Assembly: GCA_011799875.1 (NCBI GenBank)
Contig: CM022302.1
Coordinates: 377,737,380 to 377,801,379, forward strand
Source: Thinopyrum elongatum
Taxonomy: Eukaryota > Streptophyta > Magnoliopsida > Poales > Poaceae
Length of the DNA stretch: 64,000 nt
Direction of reading: 5' to 3'
Shown piece by piece: positions 30,024-41,561 of this stretch; the first letter of the stretch is position 1; each line of letters begins with the position of its first letter. The notes beneath the pieces are model-generated. The model had not been told where the DNA came from, did no database searches, and was given only the letters and a program-made list of their open reading frames with translations. Made by a program: the position numbers and the translations under genes.

Positions 30024-31558
30024 TGATACGTCTCCATCGTATCTATAATTTTTTATTGTTTCATGCCAATATTATACAACTTTCACATATTTTTGGCAAC
30101 ATTTTATATGATTTATTGGACTAACCTATTGAACCAGTGCCCAGTGCCAGTTCCTGTTTGTTGCATGTTTTTTGTTTCGTAGAATATGCATATCAAACGA
30201 AGTCCAAACACGTTAAAAATTTACGGAGAATTATTTTGGAATATTTGTGATTTTTGGGAGGTGGAATCAACGCAAACAGGGGCCCACAGCCACCACAAGA
30301 CACCTGGGCGCGCCAGGCAGCCCAGGCGCATGGTGGTGGGTTGTGCCCTCCTCGTAAGTCGATTGGAGCTCTACTTCGGGCGCAAGGAAGCTTATATCCA
30401 GAAAAAATCGTGTTAAAATCTCAGCGCAATCGGAGTTACGGATCTCCAGGAATATAAGAAATGGTTTTCGGCCAGAAAACAGGAACGTGAAACAGAAGAG
30501 AACAGAGGGATATATCCAATCTAGGAGGGGATCTTGCCCCTCTGCCACCATGGCAACCATGGACCAGAGGGGGAACTCTCCTACCATCTAGGGGGGAGGC
30601 CAAGGAAGAAGAATAAGGAGGGGGCTCTCTCCCCCTCTCTCCCGGTGGCACCGGAACGCCACCGGGGCAATCATCGTGTGACGGCGATCTACTCCAACAA
30701 CTCCGTCATCTTCACCAACATCTTCATCACCTTCCCCCATCTATATTCAGCGGTCCACTCTCTCACAACCAGCTGTACCCTCTACTTGAACATGGTGCTT
30801 TATGCTTCATACTATTATCCAATGATATGTTGCCATCCTATGATGTCTGAGTAGATTTTTGTTGTCCTATCGGTAATTGGTGAATTGCTATGGTTAGTTT
30901 AATTTGCTTGTGGTTATGTTGATGTCCTTTGGTGCCCATCATATGAGCGCGCGTGTGGATCACACCATAGGGTTAGTAGTATGTTGATAGGACTATGCAT
31001 TGGAGGGCAAGGGTGACAGCAGCTTCAGCCTAAACATAGAAATTGATACGTACGGGATTCAAGGGGGACCAATATATATCTTAATGCTATGGTTGGGTTT
31101 TACCTTAATGAACGTTAGTAGTTGTGGATGCTTGCTAATAGTTCCAATCATAAGTACATAGAATTCCAAGTAAGGGACGACATGCTAGCAGTGGCGTCTC
31201 CCACATAAAAACTTGCTATCAATCTAGCAACGTAGTCAATAGCTAAGGGACAATTCCACAAATCCTACCACCACCAATCCACACTCGTTTTACTAAACTT
31301 ATTTTTTTTTCTTTATTTAAACAACACCTAACTTTTATTTTCACGTTCTTTAGTATCTTGCAAACATATCCACACCTAAAAAGTACTTCTAGTTTTATTC
31401 TTGTTCTAGGTAAAGCAAACGAGAAGTGTGCATAGAGTTGTATCGGTGGTCGATAGAACTTGAGGGAATATTTGTTCTACCTTTAGCTCCTTGTTGGGTT
31501 CGACACTCTTATTTATCGAAAAAGGCTACAAACAATCCCCTATACTTGTGGGTTATTA
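30024..31558 (+). repeat. 3' LTR of element C
   Basis: 1535 bp, beginning TGATACGTCTCCATCGTATC directly after the purine tract and ending CTTGTGGGTTATTA, where the usual terminal CA has become TA. Confidence 0.9.
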
Positions 31559-31563
31559 GACAC

Positions 31564-31776
31564 ATAGCTTCATCATGCCCCAACGGTAACATATCTAAGC
31601 CTCCTATAGTCAATAATAATTATTTGCTAAGAAAAGATATTGTTGGCAATGTGTTTGCCAAGTTTGTGGGTTCCCAGAGTGGTTTGGAAGTGGATAAGAC
31701 CATTTGGGTTGCCAAGCCTATTGTTACTAACTTCTTAGGACCCAACTTTGTTGGGGACCATCAAGCTCAAACTTGA
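31564..31776 (+). pseudogene. gag of host element, part 2
   Basis: Resumes the second zinc knuckle (IASSC, completing C-x2-C-x4-H-x4-C across the insertion) and continues with KDIVGNVFAKFVGSQSGLE and WVAKPIVTNFLGPNFVG to TGA at 31774-31776. Element C therefore entered inside the knuckle, and the 5-bp duplication repeats the His codon. Confidence 0.75.
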
Positions 31777-31983
31777 TCAATAGGTGTGTGGAGGGCATTG
31801 GAGACTTGGCTAGTTCATGAAGAAAAATGATTTTCACCATTTATTATGGTTCAAGCCAAGTCTAGAAGAATATCGTCATATTTGTCATTCCAATGCTTCT
31901 CTTGGCTGTAACTTGTATATATTGCCTATATTGAAAGTTACCAGCCCCTCTCATGTTTAGGTTTTGTACCTAGCATGTGTTTG

Positions 31984-32128
31984 TGTAGGATGATGGAATT
32001 GCACGATGTATTGATCAGGTGCAATCGCATGTATATATGATGTACAACGGTGGACCACGACCTCAACTATACAAGGAACTAGGAGGTGGGTTCGATACAC
32101 AATATGCACATAACACATATACTCAACA
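31984..32128 (-). repeat. 3' LTR of element F
   Basis: 145 bp; plus-strand edges are TGTAGGATGATGG and ATACTCAACA. This is unusually short for a Copia element carrying a full coding region. Confidence 0.9.
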
Positions 32129-32149
32129 CCCCCACCCCCGTAGTCGAAG

Positions 32150-34830
32150 CGGCGCCATTGCTGACGCAAAGACTGGACTGGAACTCCTCGAATGACGTCG
32201 TAGGCAAGCCCTTGGTCATGATGTCGGCAAATTGTTGGGATGTAGGAACGTGTAGAACACGAATATGGCCAAGATCCACCTGATCCCGAACAAAATGAAT
32301 ATCTAGCTCAATATGCTTGGTACGACAATGATGAACCGGGTTGGCGGAGAGGTAGACGGCCGAGAGGTTGTCGCAGTAGACCATCGTTGCCCTGTCAATA
32401 GGACAAGAGAGCTCCTGGAGCAGCTGACGAAGCCAGGAGCACTCGGCGATGACATTAGCCACAGCGCTGGAACGGGAGACCGTAGGCTGCCGCTTGGACG
32501 ACTAGGAGATAAGTGATGGTACAAGGAAGACACAGTAGCCCGAAGTGGAGCGACGGGTGTCGGGGCAGCCGGCCCAGTCAGCGTCGGAGTATGCGATGAG
32601 GACGGTGTCGGTGGAGGCGTGCAACGTGATGCCGAGGTCCATAGTGCCACAAATATAGCGGAGAATCCGCTTGACGGCGGCCCAATGAACGTCCCGAGGT
32701 GCATGCATATGAAGGCACACCTGCTGAACTACGTACTGTAGCTCTGGTCGAGTGAGAGTGAGGTACTAAAGAGCCCCAACGATGGATCGGTAAAAAGCAG
32801 CATCCGAAGCAGGAGAACCATCCGTGGTAGAGAGCTTGGCCTTCGTGTCAATAGGTGTGGCAGCGGGCTTGCAATTAAGCATGCCAGCACGGTCGAGAAG
32901 CTCATGAGTGTACTTCCGCTGGTGAAGAAAGAAGTTGTCCGAACGACGCACCACCTCAACGCTGAGGAAGTAGTGCAAAGGACCCAAGTCCTTGATGGCA
33001 AACTCAGCGTGAAGACGATCAGTGAGCTGACTGAGGAGGCCAGGCGTACATGCCAACAGGATGATGTCATCGACGTAGAGGAGCAAATATGCAGTGTCAG
33101 ATCCCTGGTGATAGACAAACAGCGATGCATCGGAGCGTGTAGAGCGGAACCCAAGCTGGTGAAGAAACGCCACGATGCGCTGGTACCAGGCGCGAGGAGC
33201 CTACTTGAGTCCATACAAGGACCGCGAAAGCAGGCACACGTGGTCGGGATGTGTCGGGTAAACGAACCCCGTGGGTTGCTGACAGAAGACCTGCTCCTCG
33301 AGATGATCATGAAGGAAGGCGTTGGAGACGTCCATCTGGTGCACCGGCCAGGCGCGAGAGACCACAAGGTGTAAAACTGTGCGAATCATCCCGGGCTTAA
33401 CCACCAGAGCGAAGGTGTCGGTGAAGTCGACAGCAGCATGTTGCCGAAATCCATGAACAACCTAGCGCGCCTTATAGCGGTCAAGGGTACCATCGGGACG
33501 GAGCTTGTGTTTGAAGACCCACATCTCGGTAATCATGTTGGTGTGCCGGGGACGGGGAACAAGCTGCCATGTCCGATTGCGCTGCAAAGCGTCAAACTCC
33601 TCTTGCATCGCAGCCATCCAGAGCGGGTCATAAAGAGCAGCTTGTGCGGAGGACGGCAAAGGCGATGGCATAGAGGTGGATGCCGTGTGGACGTACTCAT
33701 CCGAAGCATCCCATGAGCTCGGTCGAAAGACACCCGCACGAGCGCGGGTAACCGAACCAACCGCAGGTGGTGGTGTAGGACCCGCAGCCATAGGTGATGA
33801 TGCACCAGAAGGCGTCGAAGCCACAGCCGAGGTCAAAGCGTCGGCTGAAGGCGGCGCCGCGGGAGACGAGTCCACGGGCGAAGCCGACTCGTCGGGCGAG
33901 GCGGCCGAAGCCGCGGCTAGTGCCGAGCCAGCAGCAGCCGAAGCCGCGGGCGACGCCGAGCCAGCAGGCGAAGGTGGCGTCGAGGCGGAGGGGCCTGCGG
34001 AGTAGGCAGGCAAAGGCGAAGGCAGCGTCGAGGTGGAAGCGCCGGACCCGGAGGTTGCCGCGGTCGGGTGACGCGCCTCAAAGCCAGCAGGCGGGCCGAG
34101 GGCGGGACGTGAGCGCCCCGGGCGAGGAGCCGATGATCCCATGCCATCAGTGACCGGCAATGAAGGGGTGGACGGAGGTACCTGCTGAAATGGAAACACA
34201 TGCTCATCAAAGTAAACGTGCCGGGAGGTGAACACGCGATGGGATACGGGATCATAGCACCGATATCCCTTGGAGTTGGGAGTGTAGCCGATGAAGATGC
34301 AAGTGACAGAGCACAGTGCAAGTTTGTGAGGAGAAGTGTTGGCAGTGCTAGGATAACATAAACACCCAAAAATACGCAAACCACCATATGAGGGTGGCAT
34401 ACCGAATAGGAGGTGATGAGGTGCATAGTTCCAACGCAGGCAACATGGCCGGAGATTAAGAAGGAGCGACGCGGTAGCGAGTGCATTCGGCCAGAAGCGG
34501 GGTGGCACGTTGGCATGAAACAGGAGCATGTGAACGCAGTCATTAAGAGTGCGAAGGACACGTTCAGCTCAACCATTTTGTTGTGAAGTATACGGGCATG
34601 TGAGACGAAAAACTGTGCCATGGTGCGAGAGAAAAGTGCGGAAGGCAAGATTGTCGAACTCTTTTCCATTGTCAATCTGAAGAGCAAGAATGGGACGCCC
34701 AAACTACGTGCTGACATAGGAGTAAAAAGCCGTCAAGGTGGAAAGCACATCCGACTTTCGCCGCAAGGGAAAAGTCCACACATAATGAGAATAGTCATCA
34801 AGGATAACCAGATAATATAAGTAGGTCAAA
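32150..34830 (-). pseudogene. Element F pol: integrase core/C-terminus, reverse transcriptase, RNase H
   Basis: The integrase catalytic residues are recognisable in QIDNGKEFD and in QQNG*AER, where a TGA interrupts. The reverse transcriptase begins at WMAAMQEEFDALQRNRTW and holds the YVDD catalytic motif (LLLYVDDIILL) in the 32766-33173 frame. RNase H shows AYSDADWAGCPDTRRSTSGY. Stops lie at 33462, 33201, 32766 and 32502, all explicable as C-to-T or G-to-A changes of CAG, CGA or TGG. The RNase H segment normally reading SSAEAEYR is missing six residues here (SRSSAVANVIAE), removing a catalytic Glu. The proline/alanine/serine-rich linker between integrase and RT is long, as usual in plant Copia. 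Confidence 0.85.
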
Positions 34831-35680
34831 TTACTAGAACTGGAGAGGTCCACACATCACTATGGATCAACTGAAAAGGAAAAGAAGCAATGGTGGTGGA
34901 ATTATTAAATGGAAGGCGAATGTGTTTGCCAACATGACAAGCATGACAAGTATGATCCTCTATCTTATTACAACTGAAACTGAAACTCCTAAGAATATGA
35001 TGAAGAGTGACGGGGTTGGGATGACCCAGACGAGCGTGCCAAAGATCGACGCCAGCGGAGAGAGCAACCGGTGAGGTGGTGGTGGAGGAAGGCGGATGCA
35101 CCGGATAGAGCTTGTCGAGGCTGTCACATCGGTGAAGTACCATCCTGGTTCGAGCGTCCTTGACACAAAAACCAAGTTCATCAAATTCAATAGTAACAGG
35201 ATTTTCACGAGTGAAACAGCGAACGGAAATAAGATTTTTAATGAGATGAGGTGACACAAGTATGTTATACAAGGATAAAGGCATGGAATTAGAAGGAAAC
35301 AAAGTGTGCCCAACATGTGTGATGGGAAGGGTGGAACCGTCACCGACAGTGATGCGGGTGGTGGTGATGGGAGAGATAAAGGCAAGATTACCAGGATGAG
35401 CGAACATATGAGCAGTAGCCCCGGTGTCCATGTACCAATAGCCGCCGCCGGTGTAGTTGTTCGATGAAGGAGCGGTGTGGAGCGCAGTGAGTAACACCGG
35501 GTCCCAAGGTGCCGGAGGCGGCGCCGGCGGAGGTGACGGAGATGCCATCGGGAAGTTGTAGCCGCCACTCAGCTGCAGTGGTGGGTACCCTCCATACGGC
35601 TGCGGAGCCGCGTAGTAGGCCTGATGCACCGGGGGACGTGGCACCGGAAGAGTCAGGGCCGGCGCCCGCGGGACCGGCAT
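34826..35680 (-). pseudogene. Element F protease, GAG-pre-integrase and integrase N-part
   Basis: A 284-codon uninterrupted frame. The aspartic protease motif is YMDTGATAHM (D85-T-G in this frame). The zinc-binding GAG-pre-integrase domain follows as WHARLGHPN and CHACHVGKHIRLPF (HHCC). The first catalytic Asp of the integrase core is in HSDVWTSP before the frame stops. The N-terminal 60 residues are Pro-rich. It belongs to one polyprotein with the gag upstream and pol downstream. Confidence 0.85.
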
Positions 35681-35699
35681 GGTGTATGCGTGGACAACG

Positions 35700-36640
35700 C
35701 CGGTCCACGGGTTGTACTCACCGGCCCATGGTGGAGGTGCCTGCTGCTGCTATTGGAAACGCGGGGGGGGCTGCAGGCTGCGGCTGTTGCTGCTGGCCAC
35801 CGCGCCGGCGACCCCGGCACCGATCAGCAGGGGGGCGGGTGGGGCGGGCGCGCCATAGGGGGCGGCGGCAGAGACAGCAGCGGCGGCTGCTGCTGCGGGA
35901 GGGCGCGGGGCCCCACAACTGTGGAGGAGCGGCGGGTGGTGGTGGAGGACCGCCTCGTGTGGTGCCGGCAGTGAGGGCGGTGTGCATGGCTCGAGTCTTG
36001 ACTTGCTTCATCTGACGCTCCTCCAACCGGAGATAGGCCACGAACTTGGCGAAGGAGGGCTCGGGGATGAGCGTGAGGTTCGCCGCGGCGTTGCCGAAGT
36101 CCTCGTTGAGGCCGGCGGTGAGCGTGCTAAGGCGGAGATCGTCATTGATCTTTGCGCCGATGTCGCGGAGCTCGCCAGCGAGAGTCTTGAGACAGCGACA
36201 GTAGTCGTCGACGGAGGAGTTGTCTTGGTGGCACCCAAAAAACTCTTGCTGCAAAAAAACACGATGTTGGAGACGATTGTCGGTGAAGAGTCCGTTCAGC
36301 TTGGTCCAAACGGCGAGGGCGTCATCACTGTCCTGCACAACCGTGTGAAACAGGTCCGGCGAGATGGTGAGGAAGAACCACCGGATGAGCGTGGCGTCGA
36401 TGGTGGACCACTCATGATGCGCGGCACGAGGCTGGAGTCGACGAAGTCGTCCACGTGGTCGAGGAGGTTGTACTCCCGAAACACGAGGGAGAAGTACATC
36501 TTCGATGCGTAGTAGGAGGAGCCCGTTTGAGCAAGGCGGACCAGAACCCGCTCGTAGATGTTGAGGTTGCGGATGTCGGCGGCATCGGGGGGGTTGGCGT
36601 TGGCGAACGGGTTGGAGGCGGATTAGGTGACGGAAGACAT
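35700..36640 (-). pseudogene. Element F gag
   Basis: The likely ATG is at 36640 (MSSVT), followed at codon 6 by TAA, then SASNPFANAN..NIYERVLVRLAQ. After about 36425 a frameshift moves the reading to WSTIDATLIRWFFLTISPDL and VWTKLNGLFTDNRLQ, VDDYCRCLKTLAGELRDIG and LRLEERQMKQVKTRA, a typical plant Copia Gag (UBN2-like). A Pro/Arg-rich tail follows. No zinc knuckle is evident. Confidence 0.75.
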
Positions 36641-37002
36641 GGCGGGAAGATTAGGGTTAGGGTGCGGCGGCTAGGGTTTAGGGAGCGGCGGCTACAGGGG
36701 GTGCGGCGGCGGCTTGTAGCAGCCGGGAGAGGCTGGATGGTTGGGGGACGGCGGCGGCAGTAGCTGAGGAAGTGGCGGCGGCGAGAGATCACGGCGGCGA
36801 CTTGGCTAGGCGGCGGCAGCGAGGGTGGGAGGCGGTGGTGGCGCGAGGGGGAGGGTGCGGCGGCGGAGGGGGGAAGACGCGGTGGCGGCGGTGGCGCTAG
36901 GGAGGAGCGCGGCGGCGGCGGCTGAGGCGGTGGCGGCGACACAGGGTGGGTGCGCAGCGGCGGAGGGCGGAAGCTAGGGTTGAAACCCGGAAACTGATAC
37001 CA
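36641..37002 (-). other. Leader and primer-binding site of element F
   Basis: TGGTATCAG (minus, 37002-36995 and on) directly abuts the 5' LTR and matches the initiator-Met tRNA type of primer site. The leader is a GCGGCGGC-rich stretch without real genes; the open frames there are due to base composition. Confidence 0.75.
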
Positions 37003-37147
37003 TGTAGGATGATGGAATTGCACAATGTATTGATCGGGTGCAATCGCACGTATATATGATGTACAACGGTGGACCATGACCTCAACTATACAAGGAACTA
37101 GGAGGTGGGCCCGATACACAATATGCACATAACACATATACTCAACA
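37003..37147 (-). repeat. 5' LTR of element F
   Basis: 145 bp, six transitions from the 3' LTR. On the minus strand it begins TGTTGAGTATATGTG and ends CATCATCCTACA. Confidence 0.9.
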
Positions 37148-39960
37148 GTGTGTATATGTTGTGCCTCCTAGTATGCTTGATTTGTGTTATCTAGCATGTG
37201 TAGGTTGCTATGCACATCATATAGTTGTCTGTGTAGTCTTGATCCTTCATTACATCTTATTGGACTCATTTGAGATATTAATTGATCATCACATTATGGG
37301 GGAGTGTTATGCTCTACGCACATCACAAGCCTAAAATGTGTATATATATGGGATACCACCTAGTATTTATAGTGCAAGATTATCTAGTTATTATGTGGTA
37401 TGTCAAGTTCATTTGGAATCCAAATTCTCATCCATTAATTCTCTTCAATTGTTTTCAATTTCCTCTTGTGATAATACATAGATGATCACATTATGGAGGA
37501 GTAATATGCTCTGTGCATATCACAATCTTTGTTAATGTGAACAATTGAGGAATGCCACTTAGAATTTATATTTGAGATTATCTTATATCTCTGTGGCATG
37601 CAATGCTTTGTTTGAGATTGGTATTCTTGTGTGGTGTTATCCATGGTTTATCTTATAGACCATACTTGGAAAATGGTCTATTGAAGCCATTCCAATTGCT
37701 GCTTTACATGATCATCTACCTAATTGGAATGTTTACAATATGTTATCCAAGCATTGTGCTGATTGCTAAACTCTCATGTTAATGGTTGTGTGAGTATAGA
37801 TGATCTTGTGCTTATTTTGGAATGTACCACCGAATGATAATTCCAAATACCATTTTGTTCTCTTATACATGGTATTAATTATGTGGTAGACCTTCAGGAT
37901 AATCTTCATCTCGTCTATTGCTTCAACTTGCATTTTATATTTAGCCAAGTAATGTGTCCTTTCTTATCTTTGTTCGAGTTCATCTTCTTGGTTTTGAGTA
38001 GTTATGGGAGCTGGTTATCTCATTGCTTTTACTATCTTGTATACACTCCAGTTAGATATGCCTATGAGAATGTCTGAAATGTATATCTTGTATGCTCATT
38101 GGCTTTGCTTAGTTCTTATATAGAACTTTGTGTGTGATCATGTGTTGATTCTTCACGTCGATGCAACTTGGCCAACATGAATGATTTGTGTGTTATTGGA
38201 GTATTCATGGTTTATGTGTTCTTGTGTCCAAATTGTATCTCCTTGGATCCTGCTAGGCTTGTGCATGCATATTTGTTAGTTGTATATCTTCATGCCTTGT
38301 TTGCTTTCTTTGATCCAATATATAGGGTAAATCCATCAAATCCTTAACCATTTAGATGTGCATGAAACTCAAATCCATATCCATATGCACGTATTTAATT
38401 GGTTTTTCCTTTATGTTTGTAGTTATGCTAACTACTTCGGACACAATAAGTTTGGAGACCATATTGTACTTAAAAGTGTTTTAGGTACATTTGGAGAAGC
38501 ATTGTGTGCTTGGATTATTCATGAAGAAGGTGGTGACACCACCAAGTAATTAGAGCCAAACTTGGATGACTCAGTGATCTACTAATTCATACCATGCTTT
38601 CTCGGTAACAAGTATTTACTTCATGCACATACATAAATAGAGTCAACCTTGTGTAGGTTGCATCATGGCATGTATAGTACTTGTTGTATTTGTGTTTTCT
38701 TGCATGTTCTTAGAAGACACACTTTATTACAATGGTGAGACATTTGAGAGGAAGCATACAGTGGGGATTTATAAAACCATTCATGATTCACCTATCCCAA
38801 AATATGCCAATTAAGCAATTTATTATATATCAATTTCTAAATGTTCTATCATGTGTAATTTTGATGAAATTGCAAGAACACTATATTTGCTTGTGGAATG
38901 TGCTATCTTACTTAGCAATTCATTGATATGCAAATGAGATCAATTTGTGCCATGTGCTTTGTGCCATGTGCCTTGCTCTTATGCTAGGATCACAGTTGTA
39001 TAATAATGGTTTCACTTGTGCATATCATGTTTTTATCAATTGCGACTATTTTTTGTATGCAAGTTTTTTTGTGGGTACATAGACTAGTACTGTCCACTTA
39101 GAAATTTTTATACATAAGAAAGTTTGGATCTTACCTTGATATCATTTACTCCTTGCGGGTCACCTCATTTGTTTGCTTTTCTATTCGGTGGTGGCCTTGG
39201 TAATAGGTTGAGAAGTGAGTGCTTGTATGTGTTGCATATAATCTTGTGCACTCATGTGTTTTGAATGTATGTTTGACTCATTCTTATCATGTTGATCAAA
39301 TGGGGTATTCATATTATATCTTGTCCAACATATGTTCTTTTGATCTTTTGAATGTTTTTCTCACGTGTAGAATGCTTATTTTCATATCACAGTATCTTAT
39401 TGCATTCTATTGATCTTGAGGTCCTCAAATTTTGTCATTCAATTGTGCATTTAATTTTCACTCACATTTTGTAATATGCACACATTAAGGAGGAACTCAT
39501 ACTATATTGGCTTATAGATTTTCCCATTTTGGCATTTGTTGCCAATGGGGGAGAAGTTTAGAGGGTTTAAAGGTAAGTGTCCTTAGTGTGTTTGTTTTCA
39601 TTCATGCTTACCTACCCTTGTTATATATGTGTGTTGCATGGATGAGTATTGTATATAGAGAAAACTTAACCTAGTTTATTTCAACCAATATATGCAATGA
39701 CATTCAAAGTTCATTCACACATGCATATATTGTGGGGGAGTTTGATCTATATATTGTGGGTGTGCTAACATCAAATGCTTATGTAGTGTTTGATACTGGT
39801 ACAACCGGTTTTGGTAATATCAACTATCTTTGTGACACCTGATGCTGTCAAAACCACCTCAAGTATACAATTTATCATCGTATGAACTGCATATTGTTTC
39901 AAAATTCAATATATAAACCCTCTTGTTGAGATTGTCATCAACTACCAAAATGGGGGAGAT
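37148..39960 (+). other. Non-coding interior of host element B/E
   Basis: AT-rich with no frame over 65 codons and no pol motif. 37285-37475 and 37480-37640 are diverged tandem copies (ATTATGGGGGAGTGTTATGC / ATTATGGAGGAGTAATATGC, each followed by CATATCACAA-like blocks). It ends at the purine tract ATGGGGGAGAT before the 3' LTR. Confidence 0.6.
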
Positions 39961-39978
39961 TGAAAGTGCATGTATTCC

Positions 39979-41561
39979 TGCTACTTCTTGAGCTTGCGTT
40001 GGTTTTTCCCTTGAAGAGGAAAGGGTGATGTAGCAAAGTAGAGATAATTATCTCCCTCAATTAAGAACCAAGGTATCAATCCAGTAGGAGATACACGCAA
40101 GTCTCCAATCTATGCACCTGCACAAACAATCAAACACTTGCACCCAACGCGATAAAACGGTTGTCAATCCCTTCACGGTGACTTGCAAAGGTGAGATCTG
40201 GTAGAGATAGATATAAAAGCTTACTAAAACATAAAACAAAATAAAAGTAAATAAATTGCAGCAAGGTATTTTTGGGTTTTTTGGTTTATAGATCTGAAAA
40301 TATATGATGGAAAATAGACCCGGGGGCCATAGGTTTCACTAGAGGCTTCTCTCTTGAAGGCAAATAATACGGTGGGTGAACAAATTAATGTCGAGCAATT
40401 GATAGAAAAGCGCAAAGTTATGACGATATCCAAGGCAATGATTATGAATATAGGCATCACGTCCATGTCAAGTAGACCGAAATGATTCTGCATCTACTAC
40501 TATTACTCCACACATCGACCGCTATCCAGCATGCATCTAGAGTATTAAGTTCATAAGAACGGAGTAACGCCTTAAGTAAGATGACATGATGTAGAGGGAT
40601 AAACTCAAGCAATATAATGAAAACCCCATATTTTTACCCTTGATGGCAACAATACAATACGTGCCTCGCTACCCCTACTTTGTCAGTGGGTGAGGACACC
40701 GCAAGATTGAACCCAAAACTAAGCACCTCTCCCATTGCAAGAAGAACCAATCTAGTTGGCCAAACCAAACCGATAATTTGAAGAGAAATACAAAGATATC
40801 AAATCATGCATATAAGAATTCAGAGAAGATTCAAATAATATTCATAGATAAACTGATCATAAATCCACAATTCATTGGATCTCGACAAACACACCGCAAA
40901 AGAATATTACATCGGATAGATCTCCAAGAACAACGAGGAGAACATGGTATTGAGGATCAAAGAGAGAGAAGAAGACATCTACCTACTAGCTATTGACCCG
41001 TAGGTCTGTGGTAAACTACTCACGCTTCATCGGAAGGGTAATAGAGTTGATGTAGAAGCCCTCCTTGATCAAATCCCCCTCCGGCAGGATGCCGGAAAAG
41101 GCCCCAAGATGGGATCTCACAGGTACAAAAGGTTACGACGGCGGAAAAGTATTTTGGTGGACGCTTCTGGTGGTTTGGGAATATTTCAGAATTTATAGGC
41201 CAAAGATTAGGGTTGGAGGACTCCCGTGGGGCCCACAAGCCAGGGGGTGCCCCCCAGGGCGTGCCCTGAGGGCTTGTGGAGCCCTCGGGACTCTTCTGCC
41301 TTCCTCTCCAAGTCCTACGTGTGTCTTCTGGTCCAAGAAAAATCATCGCGAAAGTTTTATTCCGTTTGGACTCCGTTTGGTATTCCTTTTCTGTAAAACT
41401 CAAAAACAAGAAAAAAAACAGAAACTGGCACTGGGCTCTAGGTTAATAAGTTAGTCCCAAAAATAATATAAATTAGCATATTAATGCATATAAAACATCC
41501 AAAACAGATAATATAATAGCATGGAACAATAAAAAATTATAGATAGGTTGGAGACGTATCA
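39979..41561 (-). repeat. 3' LTR of element D
   Basis: 1583 bp. Plus-strand edges are TGCTACTTCTTGAGC and GGAGACGTATCA. The purine tract AAGCTTGGGGATGCT (minus) adjoins it at 41562. Confidence 0.92.

Larger units (their letters stand above)
24072..31558 (+). mobile_element. LTR retrotransposon C, complete, non-autonomous
   Basis: Bounded by 5-bp target duplications GACAC (24067-24071 and 31559-31563). LTRs 24072-25612 and 30024-31558 start TGATACGTCTCC and end TTATCA/TTATTA. A primer-binding site follows the 5' LTR and a purine tract precedes the 3' LTR. The interior has one degraded gag-like gene and no protease, reverse transcriptase or integrase motif. About 20 differences in the first 260 bp of the two LTRs, counted by eye, suggest an older insertion than elements D and F. 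Confidence 0.9.
31984..37147 (-). mobile_element. Copia-type LTR retrotransposon F, complete but decayed
   Basis: LTRs of 145 bp at 31984-32128 (3') and 37003-37147 (5') differ at six positions, all transitions. The flanks GTTTG (31979-31983) and GTGTG (37148-37152) are a 5-bp target duplication with one change. Gene order on the minus strand is gag, protease, integrase, reverse transcriptase, RNase H, which is the Copia order. At least six in-frame stops and one frameshift disable it. It inserted into the 3' non-coding part of host element B/E. Confidence 0.9.

Noticed and set aside
33438..34153. Plus-strand frames rich in Ala, Glu and Arg
   Set aside because: Antisense shadows of the Pro/Ala/Ser-rich linker and RT region of the Copia element on the minus strand.
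35509..36763. Plus-strand frames of 100-176 codons
   Set aside because: Opposite strand of the gag and GC-rich leader of element F; no independent evidence.
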